Assembly: GCF_013409365.1 (NCBI RefSeq)
Contig: NZ_JACCBA010000001.1
Coordinates: forward strand, 6,510,001-6,574,000
Length of the DNA: 64,000 nucleotides
Reading direction: 5' to 3'
DNA from: Actinomadura luteofluorescens
GTDB taxonomy: Bacteria; Actinomycetota; Actinomycetes; Streptosporangiales; Streptosporangiaceae
Shown: positions 51,422 to 62,616 of the stretch, in pieces
Position numbering within the stretch: the first letter of the stretch is position 1
Layout: each line of letters starts with the position of its first letter
Program-made: the position numbers and the translations under genes
The notes under the pieces: model-generated
What the model was told of the DNA's origin: nothing
The model's database searches: none
Seen by the model: only the letters and a program-made list of their open reading frames with translations

Positions 51422-53983
51422 TCATTTCAGGCCGTCGTCGAGGGCCTTGGTCAGGACGCCCGGGTCGCCGGACATCTCCCAGATCATGGCGCCGAGCAGG
51501 TTCTTGCTCCGCAGCCAGGCGGTCTTCTTCTGGATGGACCAGGCGTCGTCGAACGTCCACCACTGGCCGTTGTCGCCGGTGTAGCAGGACGTCGCCACCG
51601 CCTGCTCGTCGTGCACGACCCTGCAGTTGGGAACGCTGGCGATCAGGTTGCTGTAGCCGCGCGTCCCGGCCTCCTCCTGGAACTGGCCGGGCGCCGCGCC
51701 CTTCGCGGCCTGCCACTCGCCGCTCTTGCCGCCGTCGGTCACGTTCTGCCAGCCGCGGCCGTAGTAGGCGAGGCCGAGCGTCAGCTTGCGTGGGTTGACC
51801 CCGGCGTCCAGGTACGGCTTGACCGCGTTCTCGACGCTGAAGTGGAACGGGTACGGGTCGTCGGTGTCGGCGTAGAGGTTGCCCTGGTGGCCCGTCCGGT
51901 TGGGCTCCCAGGAGTTGTCGCTGCCCGCGCCGTGGAAGTCGTAGCCCTGGACGTTGAAGATGTCCATGGACTTGGCGACCTCGGCCAGCTCCCAGCCGGC
52001 GTCGATCTTCGCCGGGTCGGCCGGGGTGAACGCCGACAGCAGGTACCGCTTGCCGGTCGACCTGGTCAGCTCGTCGAGCTGGCGGCGGAACTCGGCGATG
52101 AGCAGCGTGTTGTTGTGCTTGTCGTCCGGGCTGACGTGGTTGCCGGCGTGGCCCTCGGCGCCCGGCCACTCCCAGTCGAGGTCGATGCCGTCGAAGATGC
52201 CCGCGGCCGTGCCCGGGCCGCCCGCGCCGTTGTAGTCGGGCAGGTTGCCCTTGATGTAGGTGTCGATGCAGGACGCGGCGAACTTCCTGCGGGACGCGTC
52301 GGTCCTGGCGACGTCGGAGAAGTACTTGGAGTACGTCCAGCCGCCGATCGAGATCAGCACCTTCAGCTTCGGGTACTTGGCCTTGAGCTTCTTCAGCTGG
52401 TTGTAGTTGCCGCGCAGCTTCTCCCAGCCCGTGTCGGCCACGCCGTCCACCGACTGGGCCGCGCTGAACGGGCGCCCGTAGTCGGCCTCGGCGTCGCCCG
52501 CCCCGTCGCCCTGGCTCGGGTCCTGCGGGTCGGCCGTGGTGCCCTTCGTGACCCCCTGCAGGCAGGTCAGGTTGACCGGGTCGACGTTGGCGAACGCGTA
52601 GTTGATGTGGGTGAGGCGGGCGGCGTTGCCGGTGGTGTCCAGGTTCTTCACGAAGTACTGGCGGCCGTAGATGCCCCACTGGACGAAGTAGCCGACGCGC
52701 GCGTAGCCGTCGCCGACCACGTCGTCGGTCTTCACCTTCACCGCCGCGCTCGCCGCCGACACGTTGTCGTACAGGTCGCGTGCCCGGACGGCGAACGCGT
52801 ACTCGGTGGACGGCGACAGGCCCGCGACCGTGGCGCTCGTCCCGGCCACGGTCGTGGCGACCTTCCCGTCCACCAGCACGTCGTAGTTCGCGACGCCGGT
52901 GTTGTCGGTCGAGGCCGTCCACGCGAGCTTCACGCTGGCGGAGTCCTTGCCGGTGCTCTGCAGCCCGGCCGGCACCGACGGCGCCTGCGTGTCGGCGGCC
53001 GGGTCGTTGGTCTTGACGGTGACGGGCGCGCTGGCGGGGGACAGGTTGCCCTTGCGGTCGCGGGCCTTCACCGTGAACGTGTACTCGGTGTTCGGGGTGA
53101 GCCCGGTGACGGTGGCGTTCGTCTCCGGGACGGTCGCCGCGAGCGCCGACCCGTTGTAGACCTCGTACGCGGTGACCGGCAGGCTGCCCGCCTTCGCCGC
53201 GTCCCAGGCCAGCGAGACGGTCTTGGTCGTCCTGACCGTGGACTTCAGGCCGGCGGGCGCGCCCGGCGGCGCGTCGGCCGCGCCGTCGCAGTTGACGTCG
53301 TTGACGCGGCAGCTCGTCGGTTCGGCGCCGGACCTGCTGACGGTGAACGTCGGGCTGTAGGGCTCGGTGGTCCGCCCGGCCCCGATCGTGGAGTTGTAGT
53401 AGACGGGGGTGAGGGTGACCGTGGTGCCGCTCTGGCTGACCGTCCCGTTGTCGGCGCCGCTCGCGGTCACGCCGGCCGGCAGGTCGAACACGACGGACCA
53501 GTTGCTGATCGACGCGGCGGTGTGGTTCGCGACGACGAACTTGGCCTGGGTGCCGCTGACCGTGTACTCCGCGGTGACGCCCGCGGGCGCGGGCGGCGGT
53601 TCACCCGTCCCGTCGCAGTTCGCGCCGTTGAGCGTGCAGCTCGTCGGCTGGGCGGCGGAGCTGAGCGTGAACGTCGGGCTGTAGGGCTCGGTGCTCCCGC
53701 CGCCCTTGACGGTGTTGATGTAGAACGCCGGGGTCAGCGTCACCTTCGTGCCGTTCTGCGACAGTGCGGCGTTCTGCGGGTTGCCCGCCGTCACCCCGGC
53801 GGGCAGCTGGAAGACGAGCTTCCAGCCGCTGACGTCGGCCGTCCCGGGGTTGCTGACCACGTACTTGCCGGTCGTGCCGGACAGGCTGAAGACCGCCGTC
53901 AGCCGGTCGGCCGCCCGCGCGGGCGCGACGGCCAGCGCCGCCACGACCACGAAGGTCAGAAGGATTCCGATTAATCTGCGCAT
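51422..53983 (-). CDS. Secreted multidomain GH18 chitinase
   Basis: An exported 853-residue chitinase. Signal peptide about 1-25; two CBM2-like cellulose/chitin-binding modules (about 27-118 and 137-230, both ending TSC/NC pairs); two fibronectin type III modules (about 250-330 and 345-430); and a GH18 domain from about 440 with KVLISIGGWTYSKYFSDVA and the catalytic DGIDLDWEWP at about 598-607. The domain is of the subfamily A type with an insertion domain (QGYDFHGAGSD, LGLAYYGRGWQNV). ATG 53983 has AGGTG upstream; GTG 53992 is possible. It is the last gene of the chitin operon. Confidence 0.94.
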   Translation of the reverse strand: MRRLIGILLTFVVVAALAVAPARAADRLTAVFSLSGTTGKYVVSNPGTADVSGWKLVFQLPAGVTAGNPQNAALSQNGTKVTLTPAFYINTVKGGGSTEPYSPTFTLSSAAQPTSCTLNGANCDGTGEPPPAPAGVTAEYTVSGTQAKFVVANHTAASISNWSVVFDLPAGVTASGADNGTVSQSGTTVTLTPVYYNSTIGAGRTTEPYSPTFTVSRSGAEPTSCRVNDVNCDGAADAPPGAPAGLKSTVRTTKTVSLAWDAAKAGSLPVTAYEVYNGSALAATVPETNATVTGLTPNTEYTFTVKARDRKGNLSPASAPVTVKTNDPAADTQAPSVPAGLQSTGKDSASVKLAWTASTDNTGVANYDVLVDGKVATTVAGTSATVAGLSPSTEYAFAVRARDLYDNVSAASAAVKVKTDDVVGDGYARVGYFVQWGIYGRQYFVKNLDTTGNAARLTHINYAFANVDPVNLTCLQGVTKGTTADPQDPSQGDGAGDAEADYGRPFSAAQSVDGVADTGWEKLRGNYNQLKKLKAKYPKLKVLISIGGWTYSKYFSDVARTDASRRKFAASCIDTYIKGNLPDYNGAGGPGTAAGIFDGIDLDWEWPGAEGHAGNHVSPDDKHNNTLLIAEFRRQLDELTRSTGKRYLLSAFTPADPAKIDAGWELAEVAKSMDIFNVQGYDFHGAGSDNSWEPNRTGHQGNLYADTDDPYPFHFSVENAVKPYLDAGVNPRKLTLGLAYYGRGWQNVTDGGKSGEWQAAKGAAPGQFQEEAGTRGYSNLIASVPNCRVVHDEQAVATSCYTGDNGQWWTFDDAWSIQKKTAWLRSKNLLGAMIWEMSGDPGVLTKALDDGLK

Positions 53984-53992
53984 GCCGAACAC

Positions 53993-54613
53993 CTACTTCT
54001 GGGGGTGGTTCTTCGGGGCCGGGGAGCCGAGGAGCGTCAGCATCCGGTCGATCTGGGCCGAGCGCGATCTGTCGACGCGCCCCGCGAGCCGCCTCGTCCA
54101 CGCGTCCTCGCCCCTGCCGGTCTCCAGCCGCGCCAGCTGGACGGCGTCGTCCTGGTGGGCGATCAGCAGGTCGAGGAACGCGCGCTCGAACCGGTCCGGC
54201 GGCGTCCTCGCCAGGGATTTCAGTTCGGCGTCGGTGGTCGCGGGCATCCCGCCGTGCGAGTCGTGGTCGTGGGAGTGCGGGTCCGCCGTCGGCGGCCGGT
54301 GCCAGGTCCGCAGCCGTCCCGCCATGTCCCTGATCTCGGCGAGCTGCGTCGTCTCGATCGCCGCGGCCAGCGTCGCGACCTCGGGCCGGACGGGGCGCCC
54401 GCGGGCCATCCGCGCGAGCTTCACGCCCTGGCCCTGATGCGGGACCATCATCTGCAGGAACATCACGTCGGTGGAGTTGAACCCGGCCCCGCCGCGCGCC
54501 TGCACGGGGACCGGCGACGGCGGACCGCCGCCGGCCCCGCACTGGACCGCGAGCAGGGCGACGCACGCGGCGATCAGCGCCAGCGAGCCGGACGTCGTCA
54601 GACCGCGCCTCAT
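53993..54613 (-). CDS. DUF305 lipoprotein, probable copper-binding
   Basis: A 206-residue exported lipoprotein: hydrophobic signal ending LLAVQC with the lipid-attachment Cys25. The DUF305 repeats are TDVMFLQMMVPHQGQGVKLA and ERAFLDLLIAHQDDAVQLAR, each with Met/His pairs. Between them is a His-rich loop, PHSHDHDSHGGM. The DUF305 protein CopM of Synechocystis binds copper. Here the gene sits between an LPMO gene (13 bp) and a chitinase gene (9 bp), so delivery of copper to the LPMO is a reasonable inference. Confidence 0.85.
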   Translation of the reverse strand: MRRGLTTSGSLALIAACVALLAVQCGAGGGPPSPVPVQARGGAGFNSTDVMFLQMMVPHQGQGVKLARMARGRPVRPEVATLAAAIETTQLAEIRDMAGRLRTWHRPPTADPHSHDHDSHGGMPATTDAELKSLARTPPDRFERAFLDLLIAHQDDAVQLARLETGRGEDAWTRRLAGRVDRSRSAQIDRMLTLLGSPAPKNHPQK

Positions 54614-54626
54614 GGTGGCGGGCTCG

Positions 54627-55496
54627 TCAGGCCGGCTGCCAGAGCGCGGCCGTGGTGGGGGGCTCCCAGCCGGCGATCGCCGTGTGCGCCTGGCGGCACG
54701 CGTAGGTCGCGCCGCCGTAGGTCACCCGGTCGCCCGCGGCATAGGACGTCCCTGCCTTCCACGTGCCGCCCGGTGTCTCGGTCGGTGTGGGCGTCGGGGT
54801 CGGTGTCGGCGTCTCGGTCGGCGTGGGAGTCGGCGTGGGGGTCGGCGTCGGGGTGTTCGTCCCGCCGAAGTCGACGTCGGAGCAGGTGTAGAACGCCTCC
54901 TGGCTGCCCAGCACCCGCTGCCAGATCGAGTACAGGATGTGGCGGCCCGTCCGCGGCGGGATGTTCAGCGTCCAGTTGGTGTACTCGGACGGGTTCTGGT
55001 GCGTGAAGCTCGCCAGCGGGACGAGGTCGCCCCAGCGCAGCGGCTGCGTCGGGTCCCAGCCGTCGCGGGTGAGGTAGAACTCGAAGTTGCTGTCCCCGTG
55101 CGGCGCGGACGCGCGGTAGGTGATCGTCTGCTGCCCCGCCCTCATCGGCCTGGCGGGCCAGTCAGCGCGCTGGAGGTCCAGGCCCCGGTACTTGGCCCGC
55201 CCGGCGCTGCACAGCCGCCCGTCCGGGATGATCTCCCGGTGCCGCCCGCCCGCGTCCAGCAGCGACACCTCGTTCCAGTCGTAGAAGGCCTGCGCGCCGC
55301 TGGCCGCGACGGCCGCCTTGCAGGCGTCCGAATCCGGGCTCTCCGGGCCCTCCTGGTTGCACACGTACACGCGGCTGGGCGGATCGGACATCGTGCCGTG
55401 CGCGCTCGCGGCGGTCGCCGTGCCGAGCACGACCAGCGCGGACGCGGCCGGCACGGCGGCCGCCGTGACGGCGGCCTTCCTGCGGGTCGATCGCAT
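54627..55496 (-). CDS. AA10 lytic polysaccharide monooxygenase with CBM5/12
   Basis: A secreted copper enzyme of 289 residues that oxidatively cleaves chitin. After the signal peptide (cut at ASA/HGTM) His33 becomes the N-terminal copper ligand; the second is His in ASAPHGDSNFEFY. Other AA10 sequence is DPPSRVYVCNQEG, SGAQAFYDWNEV and IPPRTGRHILYSIWQRV. A (Thr-Pro)n linker with ETP interruptions leads to a C-terminal carbohydrate-binding module of type 5/12 (GTWKAGTSYAAGDRVTYGGA). It stands between the two proximal chitinase genes and DUF305 in the operon. Confidence 0.94.
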   Translation of the reverse strand: MRSTRRKAAVTAAAVPAASALVVLGTATAASAHGTMSDPPSRVYVCNQEGPESPDSDACKAAVAASGAQAFYDWNEVSLLDAGGRHREIIPDGRLCSAGRAKYRGLDLQRADWPARPMRAGQQTITYRASAPHGDSNFEFYLTRDGWDPTQPLRWGDLVPLASFTHQNPSEYTNWTLNIPPRTGRHILYSIWQRVLGSQEAFYTCSDVDFGGTNTPTPTPTPTPTPTETPTPTPTPTPTETPGGTWKAGTSYAAGDRVTYGGATYACRQAHTAIAGWEPPTTAALWQPA

Positions 55497-55560
55497 GGGT
55501 TTCCTTCCGGTGGGGGTGGGTTCCGGTGAAGGAGGCGGGGGGCGGGTCAGGGACGGCGCG

Positions 55561-57327
55561 TCAGGGGAGGCCGTTCAGGAAGGGCTCGTGGCTGTTCATG
55601 AACTCCCAGCCGTAGTAGCGGTCCCAGTTGATCGACCACGTCATCAGCCCGCGCAGGTCGGGGGACGTCCCGCCGCGCAGCGTGTAGGAGCCGCAGCCCT
55701 GCCCCTTGACCAGGCAGTTCACGGCCTGCTGCACCTGGGCGGGCGGCGTGTGCCCGTTGCCGGCGCTGACCGCGGCGGGCAGGCCGATCCCGATCTGGTC
55801 GGGGCGCAGCCCCGGGAACGTGCGGCCGGTGTTCGCGACCGGGAACCCGGCCTTCACCATGTCGGTCATCGCGATGTGGAAGTCGGCGCCGCCCATGGTG
55901 TGGTACTGGCCGTCCAGGCCCATCACCGGACCGGAGTTGTAGTCCTGGACGTGCAGGACGGTGAGGTCGTCCCGCATCGCGTCGATCACCGGCAGGTACG
56001 CGCCCGTCCGGTTGTCGCCGCCGCCCGCGCCGCCGTAGAACTGGTGCCCGACCTGCACGAAGAACGTCTCGGGCGCCATGGTCAGGACGAACTTCGCCCC
56101 GTACTTCGCCTTCAGCGACCGGAGCGCCGAGATCAGGTTGACGATGACCGGCGTGGTCGGGTTGCGGAAGTCGGTGTCGCCCGCGTTCAGGTAGAGCGAG
56201 TGGCCCTCGAAGTCGACGTCCAGGCCGTCCAGCCCGTACCGGTCGATGATGGCCGAGACCGACCGGACGAACGCGTCCCGCGCGGCCGCCGTCGTGAGCT
56301 GCACCTGGCCGTTCTGGCCGCCGATCGAGATCAGCACCTTCTTGCCCTGCGCCTGCTTCGCGCGGATCGCGGCGACGAACTCCTCGTCGCTCTCCACGTT
56401 CGCGCACTCGCTCGCGGGGCAGCGAGTGAACCGGATGTCGCCGGAGGTGACGGACGTCGGCTCGCCGAACGCGAGGTCGATGATGTCCCACGCGTCCGGG
56501 ACGTCCGCCATCCGCACGTAGCCGGAGCCGTTGGCGAAGCTCGCGTGCAGGTAGCCGACGAGCGCGTGCCGGGGGAGCCCGGTGTCGGTGCAGCCGCTGG
56601 TCCGCGCGCTGACCGGCCCGGACTTCGCCGACTCGCCGATGTCGTTGTAGGCGGCGACCGTGAACGTGTGCGAGCTGCACGCCGCCAGACCCGACACGGT
56701 GGTGCCCGTCCCGGTGACCGTCGCCCTGGCCGTGGCGCCCTCGTAGACGCGGTACCCGGTGACCGTCCCGGACGACGCCCCCCATTGCAGGGCGATCGAG
56801 CCGTCGGTGACGGCGCCGGCCTTCGGTGCCCCGGGCATGCCCGGCACCCCCGGCTGCGGTTCGCCGCCGGGACCGTCGAGGGCGACGTCGTCGGCGTAGT
56901 AGGCGCCGTTGCCGTACCAGCCGTGCAGGAAGATCTGCACGGACGTCTGGCCGGCCCCGGTCGTGAACGCCACCGACAGCTTGGTGAAGTCGGCGGCGGA
57001 CGGCGTCCACGTGGACGTCCCGCCCGTCACGCCGAGGTAGACGTAGCTGCCGCGCACCCAGGCCGACAGCGTGTACGCGGTGTTCGCCTTCACGCTCACG
57101 GTCTGCGCGCACTGGCCGGTGCTCGCGGCCGACACCCCGCCCGCGAGCGCGTGGCCGCCCGTCCGCGCCGGGCTGGTCACGACCGACCCGCCGTCGCACG
57201 TCCAGGGGCTGAGCGAGCCGCTCTCGAACCCGGCGTTGGCCAGGATGTTGTCCGCGTGGGCCGGGGCCGTGACCCCGACCAGCAGCCCGGCGAGCAGGGC
57301 CGCCACCACCACGATCTTCTTCTTCAT
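55561..57327 (-). CDS. Secreted GH18 chitinase with CBM and FN3 modules
   Basis: A 588-residue exported chitinase. Signal about 1-25; a CenC/CBM4-9-like module (about 27-155, NILANAGFESGSLSPWTCDG, YYADDVALDG); a fibronectin type III module (about 168-248); GH18 from about 255 with KVLISIGGQNGQVQL and catalytic DGLDVDFEG at about 366. It lacks the subfamily A insertion, so it is subfamily B. MTWSINWDRYYGWEF is the C-terminal substrate-binding strand. The upstream chitinase gene ends 10 bp before the start, and the LPMO gene follows after 64 bp. Confidence 0.94.
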   Translation of the reverse strand: MKKKIVVVAALLAGLLVGVTAPAHADNILANAGFESGSLSPWTCDGGSVVTSPARTGGHALAGGVSAASTGQCAQTVSVKANTAYTLSAWVRGSYVYLGVTGGTSTWTPSAADFTKLSVAFTTGAGQTSVQIFLHGWYGNGAYYADDVALDGPGGEPQPGVPGMPGAPKAGAVTDGSIALQWGASSGTVTGYRVYEGATARATVTGTGTTVSGLAACSSHTFTVAAYNDIGESAKSGPVSARTSGCTDTGLPRHALVGYLHASFANGSGYVRMADVPDAWDIIDLAFGEPTSVTSGDIRFTRCPASECANVESDEEFVAAIRAKQAQGKKVLISIGGQNGQVQLTTAAARDAFVRSVSAIIDRYGLDGLDVDFEGHSLYLNAGDTDFRNPTTPVIVNLISALRSLKAKYGAKFVLTMAPETFFVQVGHQFYGGAGGGDNRTGAYLPVIDAMRDDLTVLHVQDYNSGPVMGLDGQYHTMGGADFHIAMTDMVKAGFPVANTGRTFPGLRPDQIGIGLPAAVSAGNGHTPPAQVQQAVNCLVKGQGCGSYTLRGGTSPDLRGLMTWSINWDRYYGWEFMNSHEPFLNGLP

Positions 57328-57337
57328 GGCCGGCTCC

Positions 57338-58906
57338 CTACGGCAGGGTGTCCAGGTGCGGGCCGACGGTCCCGGCGAAGCCGCCGCCGTTGGTGACGTC
57401 CCAGTTGACGGACCACGTCATCGCGCCGCGGATGTCGGGGTAGGTGCGCGACGGCTTGAACGTGCCGCAGCCGGTCCCCTTGGCGAGGCAGTCCAGCGCG
57501 TTGTTCACGACCGAGGGCGCCACGACGCCGCCGCCCGCCGCGCCCGGCCCGGCCGGGAGCCCGAGCGACACCTGGTCGGGGCGCAGCCCGTTCTCCAGCT
57601 GGATGCAGGCCAGCGCGGTCATGAAGTCGACCGTGCCCTGCCCGTACACCTTCTGGTCGCAGCCGAGCATCGCGCCCGAGTTGTAGTACTGCATGTGGAC
57701 GACGGTGAGGATGTCCTTGATCTTCAGCGCGAGCTGGAAGTACGACCCGCCGGTCGACTGCATGTCGAGCGTCTGCGGCGCCATCGTGATGATCAGGTCG
57801 GCGCCGGCCTTGGCGCGCAGCGCCCGCAGCGCCTGCTCCATGTAGGTCGGGTTGAGGCCGTTCTCCAGGTCGATGTCGACGCCGTCGAACCCGTACCGGG
57901 CCATCAGCCCCGACACCGAGTCGGCGAACAGTTGCGCGGAGGCGCCGTCCGCGACCCGGATGGCGCCCTTCTCGCCGCCGACCGACAGGATGACCTTCTT
58001 GCCCTTGGCGTGCAGTCCGGCGATGTCGGCCTTGAACTGCGCGTCGGTGTAGCCGCCGAGGGCCGTGGACAGCTCGGGGTCGACGCGGAACGAGACCTCG
58101 CCGGAACGGCCGGTCGCCTCGCCGAAGGCCACGGCGACCAGGTCGTACTGGTCCGGGACCTGGGAGAGCTTGAGCTCCTGCGCCGGGTTGACGAAGTCGT
58201 GCCAGTAGCCGGTCAGGAAGTGCTTGGGCAGCGGCCCGGTCGCGCACCCGCTGGTCGTCCCGGTGACCGCCGTGCTCGCGGGCGACTCGCCCTTGTCGTC
58301 GTAGGCCTTGACCGTGTAGCTGTGCGTCGAGCATTTCGCGAGCCCGGCGACCGTGGCGGAGGTTCCGGTGACCGTCGCCTTCAGGTCCGAGCCCTCGTAG
58401 ACGCGGTACCCGGCGGGCGTCCCGCTGCCCGCCTGCCAGGCCAGCGTCAGCGAGGTGTCGGTCCGTCCGGTGACGGTGGGCGTGCCGGGTGCGCCGAGCC
58501 CGCCCGGGGGATCGGTCGGCCCGCCCTCGCAGGGCCTGCCGTTGAACGTGCAGTTCTGCGGGCTTCCGGGACCGTTCCCGAGGAACCCGAACGTGACGGT
58601 CCCTCCGGGCGGGACGACGGCGTTGTACTCGCGGTTCTGGAACGTGCTGCGCTGGCCGTTCTTCGTCAGCAGCGCGTCCCAGTAGGACCCGACGGACGTC
58701 CCGGACGGCAGGTCGAACTCGACCCGCCACCCGTTGATCGCGGTGTCGGTGCCGTTGGTGAGCGTGAAACGTCCCTCCCATCCCGAGCCCCAGTCGGAGG
58801 GCTTGGTGAAGGTCGCGGCCGCGGTTCCGGCGGCGTGCGCGCCGGGCGCGAGGGCGAGGACGAGGAGCAGTGCGGCGAGGACGCCGAGGGCAGAGCGGGG
58901 GCGCAA
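57338..58906 (-). CDS. Secreted GH18 chitinase with N-terminal CBM2
   Basis: A 522-residue exported chitinase and first gene of the operon. Signal about 1-25; CBM2 (about 27-128, SDWGSGWEGRFTLTNGTDTA and [20 protein letters not shown]); fibronectin type III (about 140-222); GH18 from about 225 with KVILSVGGEKGAIRV and catalytic DGVDIDLEN at about 340. The catalytic motif has LE in place of WE, as in many subfamily B enzymes. MTWSVNWDVTNGGGFAG is conserved. The truncated chitinase at the right edge shares its CBM2-FN3 layout. Confidence 0.94.
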   Translation of the reverse strand: MRPRSALGVLAALLLVLALAPGAHAAGTAAATFTKPSDWGSGWEGRFTLTNGTDTAINGWRVEFDLPSGTSVGSYWDALLTKNGQRSTFQNREYNAVVPPGGTVTFGFLGNGPGSPQNCTFNGRPCEGGPTDPPGGLGAPGTPTVTGRTDTSLTLAWQAGSGTPAGYRVYEGSDLKATVTGTSATVAGLAKCSTHSYTVKAYDDKGESPASTAVTGTTSGCATGPLPKHFLTGYWHDFVNPAQELKLSQVPDQYDLVAVAFGEATGRSGEVSFRVDPELSTALGGYTDAQFKADIAGLHAKGKKVILSVGGEKGAIRVADGASAQLFADSVSGLMARYGFDGVDIDLENGLNPTYMEQALRALRAKAGADLIITMAPQTLDMQSTGGSYFQLALKIKDILTVVHMQYYNSGAMLGCDQKVYGQGTVDFMTALACIQLENGLRPDQVSLGLPAGPGAAGGGVVAPSVVNNALDCLAKGTGCGTFKPSRTYPDIRGAMTWSVNWDVTNGGGFAGTVGPHLDTLP

Positions 58907-58969
58907 GGGCTCACTCCATCGCTTGGGAAGGCTGGCGGATTCCCCCGAACCCCGAGATCGTTCACGTAT

Positions 58970-58992
58970 TAGACAGGAAGGTTTCCTATCTA
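58970..58992. promoter_or_regulatory. Operator of the chitin operon
   Basis: TAGACAGGAA-GGT-TTCCTATCTA is a 10-bp inverted repeat with one mismatch, 64 bp upstream of the first chitinase gene. It does not match the DasR consensus. The rest of the gap (58907-59276) holds no gene I can support. Confidence 0.6.
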
Positions 58993-59251
58993 TTTAGGGT
59001 CAAGGTAGCCAGCGCCCGGGACGTCGGCAAGACCCCTGTCCGGGCGCCGTTCCGTCGTCCGGCCATCACCCCAGCTCGCGAGCCGAACCAGCTGCGGCGA
59101 TCTTCGAGATCGGCAACTCTCGCCGGAAGGGGCGGCGATCGACGGCGAACATCGCCAGATGACCGGACGCACCGCGCGATCTAGGCTCGCGAGGGTCCCC
59201 ACCCCCCGGTCCCGTGCGAGTAAAGAATCGATCTTCCTGAACATGGTCTAT

Positions 59252-59263
59252 TCAATATCTTGA
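59252..59263. promoter_or_regulatory. Candidate Fur/CatR box before fur-katG
   Basis: TCAATATCTTGA is a near-perfect palindrome in an A/T-rich stretch ending 13 bp before the ATG of the first Fur gene. It probably mediates autoregulation by the Fur-family protein. Confidence 0.45.
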
Positions 59264-59276
59264 CTGATTCCAGAAA

Positions 59277-59726
59277 ATGGGACAGTCTGGGGACGTGGCC
59301 AGCTCCTTGGACTTCCACGCGATGCTGCGTGCGGCCGCCCTGCGCGTGACCCGCCCGCGGCTGGCGGTGCTGAGCGCCGTCCACGCGCACCCGCACGCCG
59401 ACACCGAGTCGGTCATCGGCGCCGTGCGCGGGGATCTTCCGAAGGTGTCCCACCAGGCGGTCTACGACTCGCTGCGCGCGCTGACGGCGGCGGGCCTGCT
59501 GCGGCGCATCCAGCCGTCCGGCTCCGTGGCCCGCTACGAGTCGCGGACCGGGGACAACCACCACCACGTCGTCTGCCGCTCGTGCGGGGCCATCGCCGAC
59601 GTCGACTGCGCCGAGGGCGAGGCGCCCTGCCTGACGGCCTCCGACGACCGCGGCTACCTGATCGACGAGGCAGAGGTCGTCTACTGGGGCCTCTGCCCCG
59701 CCTGCTCAACCGCCCACAGTTCCTGA
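59277..59726 (+). CDS. Fur-family peroxide/metal regulator next to katG
   Basis: A 149-residue Fur-family repressor. A winged-helix domain (AALRVTRPRLAVLSAVHAHP, HQAVYDSLRALTAAGLLRRI) precedes the metal site (GDNHHHVVCRSCGAIADVDC) and a second Cys pair (GLCPACS) that makes the structural zinc site. It resembles CatR/FurA regulators of actinomycete katG. ATG 59277 lacks a ribosome site; leaderless translation or GTG 59295 (after GGGGA) is possible. katG follows after 30 bp, so the two are probably cotranscribed. Confidence 0.92.
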   Translation: MGQSGDVASSLDFHAMLRAAALRVTRPRLAVLSAVHAHPHADTESVIGAVRGDLPKVSHQAVYDSLRALTAAGLLRRIQPSGSVARYESRTGDNHHHVVCRSCGAIADVDCAEGEAPCLTASDDRGYLIDEAEVVYWGLCPACSTAHSS

Positions 59727-61973
<2,247 letters not shown>

Positions 61974-61989
61974 TCGAGAACGTCCGGGA

Positions 61990-62025
61990 CGTCCGGGCCG
62001 GCCGCTTCGGCGACCGGCCCGGACG
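61990..62025. terminator. Terminator between katG and the second fur gene
   Basis: CGTCCGGGCCGG (61990-62001) and CCGGCCCGGACG (62014-62025) form a perfect 12-bp stem with a 12-base loop between the convergent genes. It can act in both directions. Confidence 0.7.
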
Positions 62026-62054
62026 CCGTCACGGGGGAGCGCCGGGGCCGGGGG

Positions 62055-62489
62055 TCAGCCGGCGTCCGTCCGGCACGCCGGGCACAGGCCCCAGAACGTG
62101 ACGTCGGCCTCGTCGACGAGGTACCCGGCGTCGTCGACCGGGTCCAGGCAGGGCGGGTGCCCCACGGCGCAGTCGACGTCCTTGATCGCGCCGCAGTTCC
62201 GGCACACCAGGTGGTGGTGGTTGTCGCCGACGCGCCCCTCGAACCGGGCCGGGCTCCCGGCCGGTTCGATCCGGCGGACGAGCCCCGCCGCGGTGAGCGC
62301 GTGGAGCGCCTCGTACACCGCCTGCAGGGAGATGTGGCCCACGCGGTCGCGCACGCCCGCGGCCAGCGCCTCGACGCCGAGGTGGTCGCCGGCCCGGACG
62401 GTGTCCAGCAGGGCCACGCGGGCGGCCGTCACCCGCAGGCCTGCCCCGCGCAGCTCCTCGGCGGTGGACGGGGTCTGGGACGCGGTCAT
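62055..62489 (-). CDS. Second Fur-family regulator
   Basis: A 144-residue paralogue of the regulator upstream of katG: GLRVTAARVALLDTVRAGDH, SLQAVYEALHALTAAGLVRR, GDNHHHLVCRNCGAIKDVDC and GLCPACR are all retained. It is convergent with katG and monocistronic. The operator-like TTGTT-N6-AACAA lies just upstream. It may regulate katG too, or have taken over another peroxide- or metal-responsive target. Confidence 0.92.
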   Translation of the reverse strand: MTASQTPSTAEELRGAGLRVTAARVALLDTVRAGDHLGVEALAAGVRDRVGHISLQAVYEALHALTAAGLVRRIEPAGSPARFEGRVGDNHHHLVCRNCGAIKDVDCAVGHPPCLDPVDDAGYLVDEADVTFWGLCPACRTDAG

Positions 62490-62518
62490 GGCGCCGAACC
62501 TTCCCTTGCAAACGCGAA

Positions 62519-62534
62519 TTGTTTAAGACAACAA
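62519..62534. promoter_or_regulatory. TTGTT-N6-AACAA inverted repeat upstream of the second fur gene
   Basis: A perfect 5-bp inverted repeat in an A/T-rich stretch, 30 bp before the start at 62489. It is a candidate autoregulatory Fur box, and its sequence differs from the one before fur-katG. Confidence 0.5.
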
Positions 62535-62616
62535 ATGAGGCAAGTCTAGCCGGGCGGGCCGGATGCGGGCGCGGCCCGCGCCCCCCGAGCCGGGACGCGG
62601 GCCGCGGCCGGGCCGG

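Noticed and set aside
54780..54865. Microsatellite in a gene
   Set aside because: This is the Thr-Pro linker of the LPMO, a normal feature of secreted multidomain enzymes.
58907..59000. DasR site upstream of the chitin operon
   Set aside because: No sequence close to the DasR consensus is present; the inverted repeat found has different half-sites.
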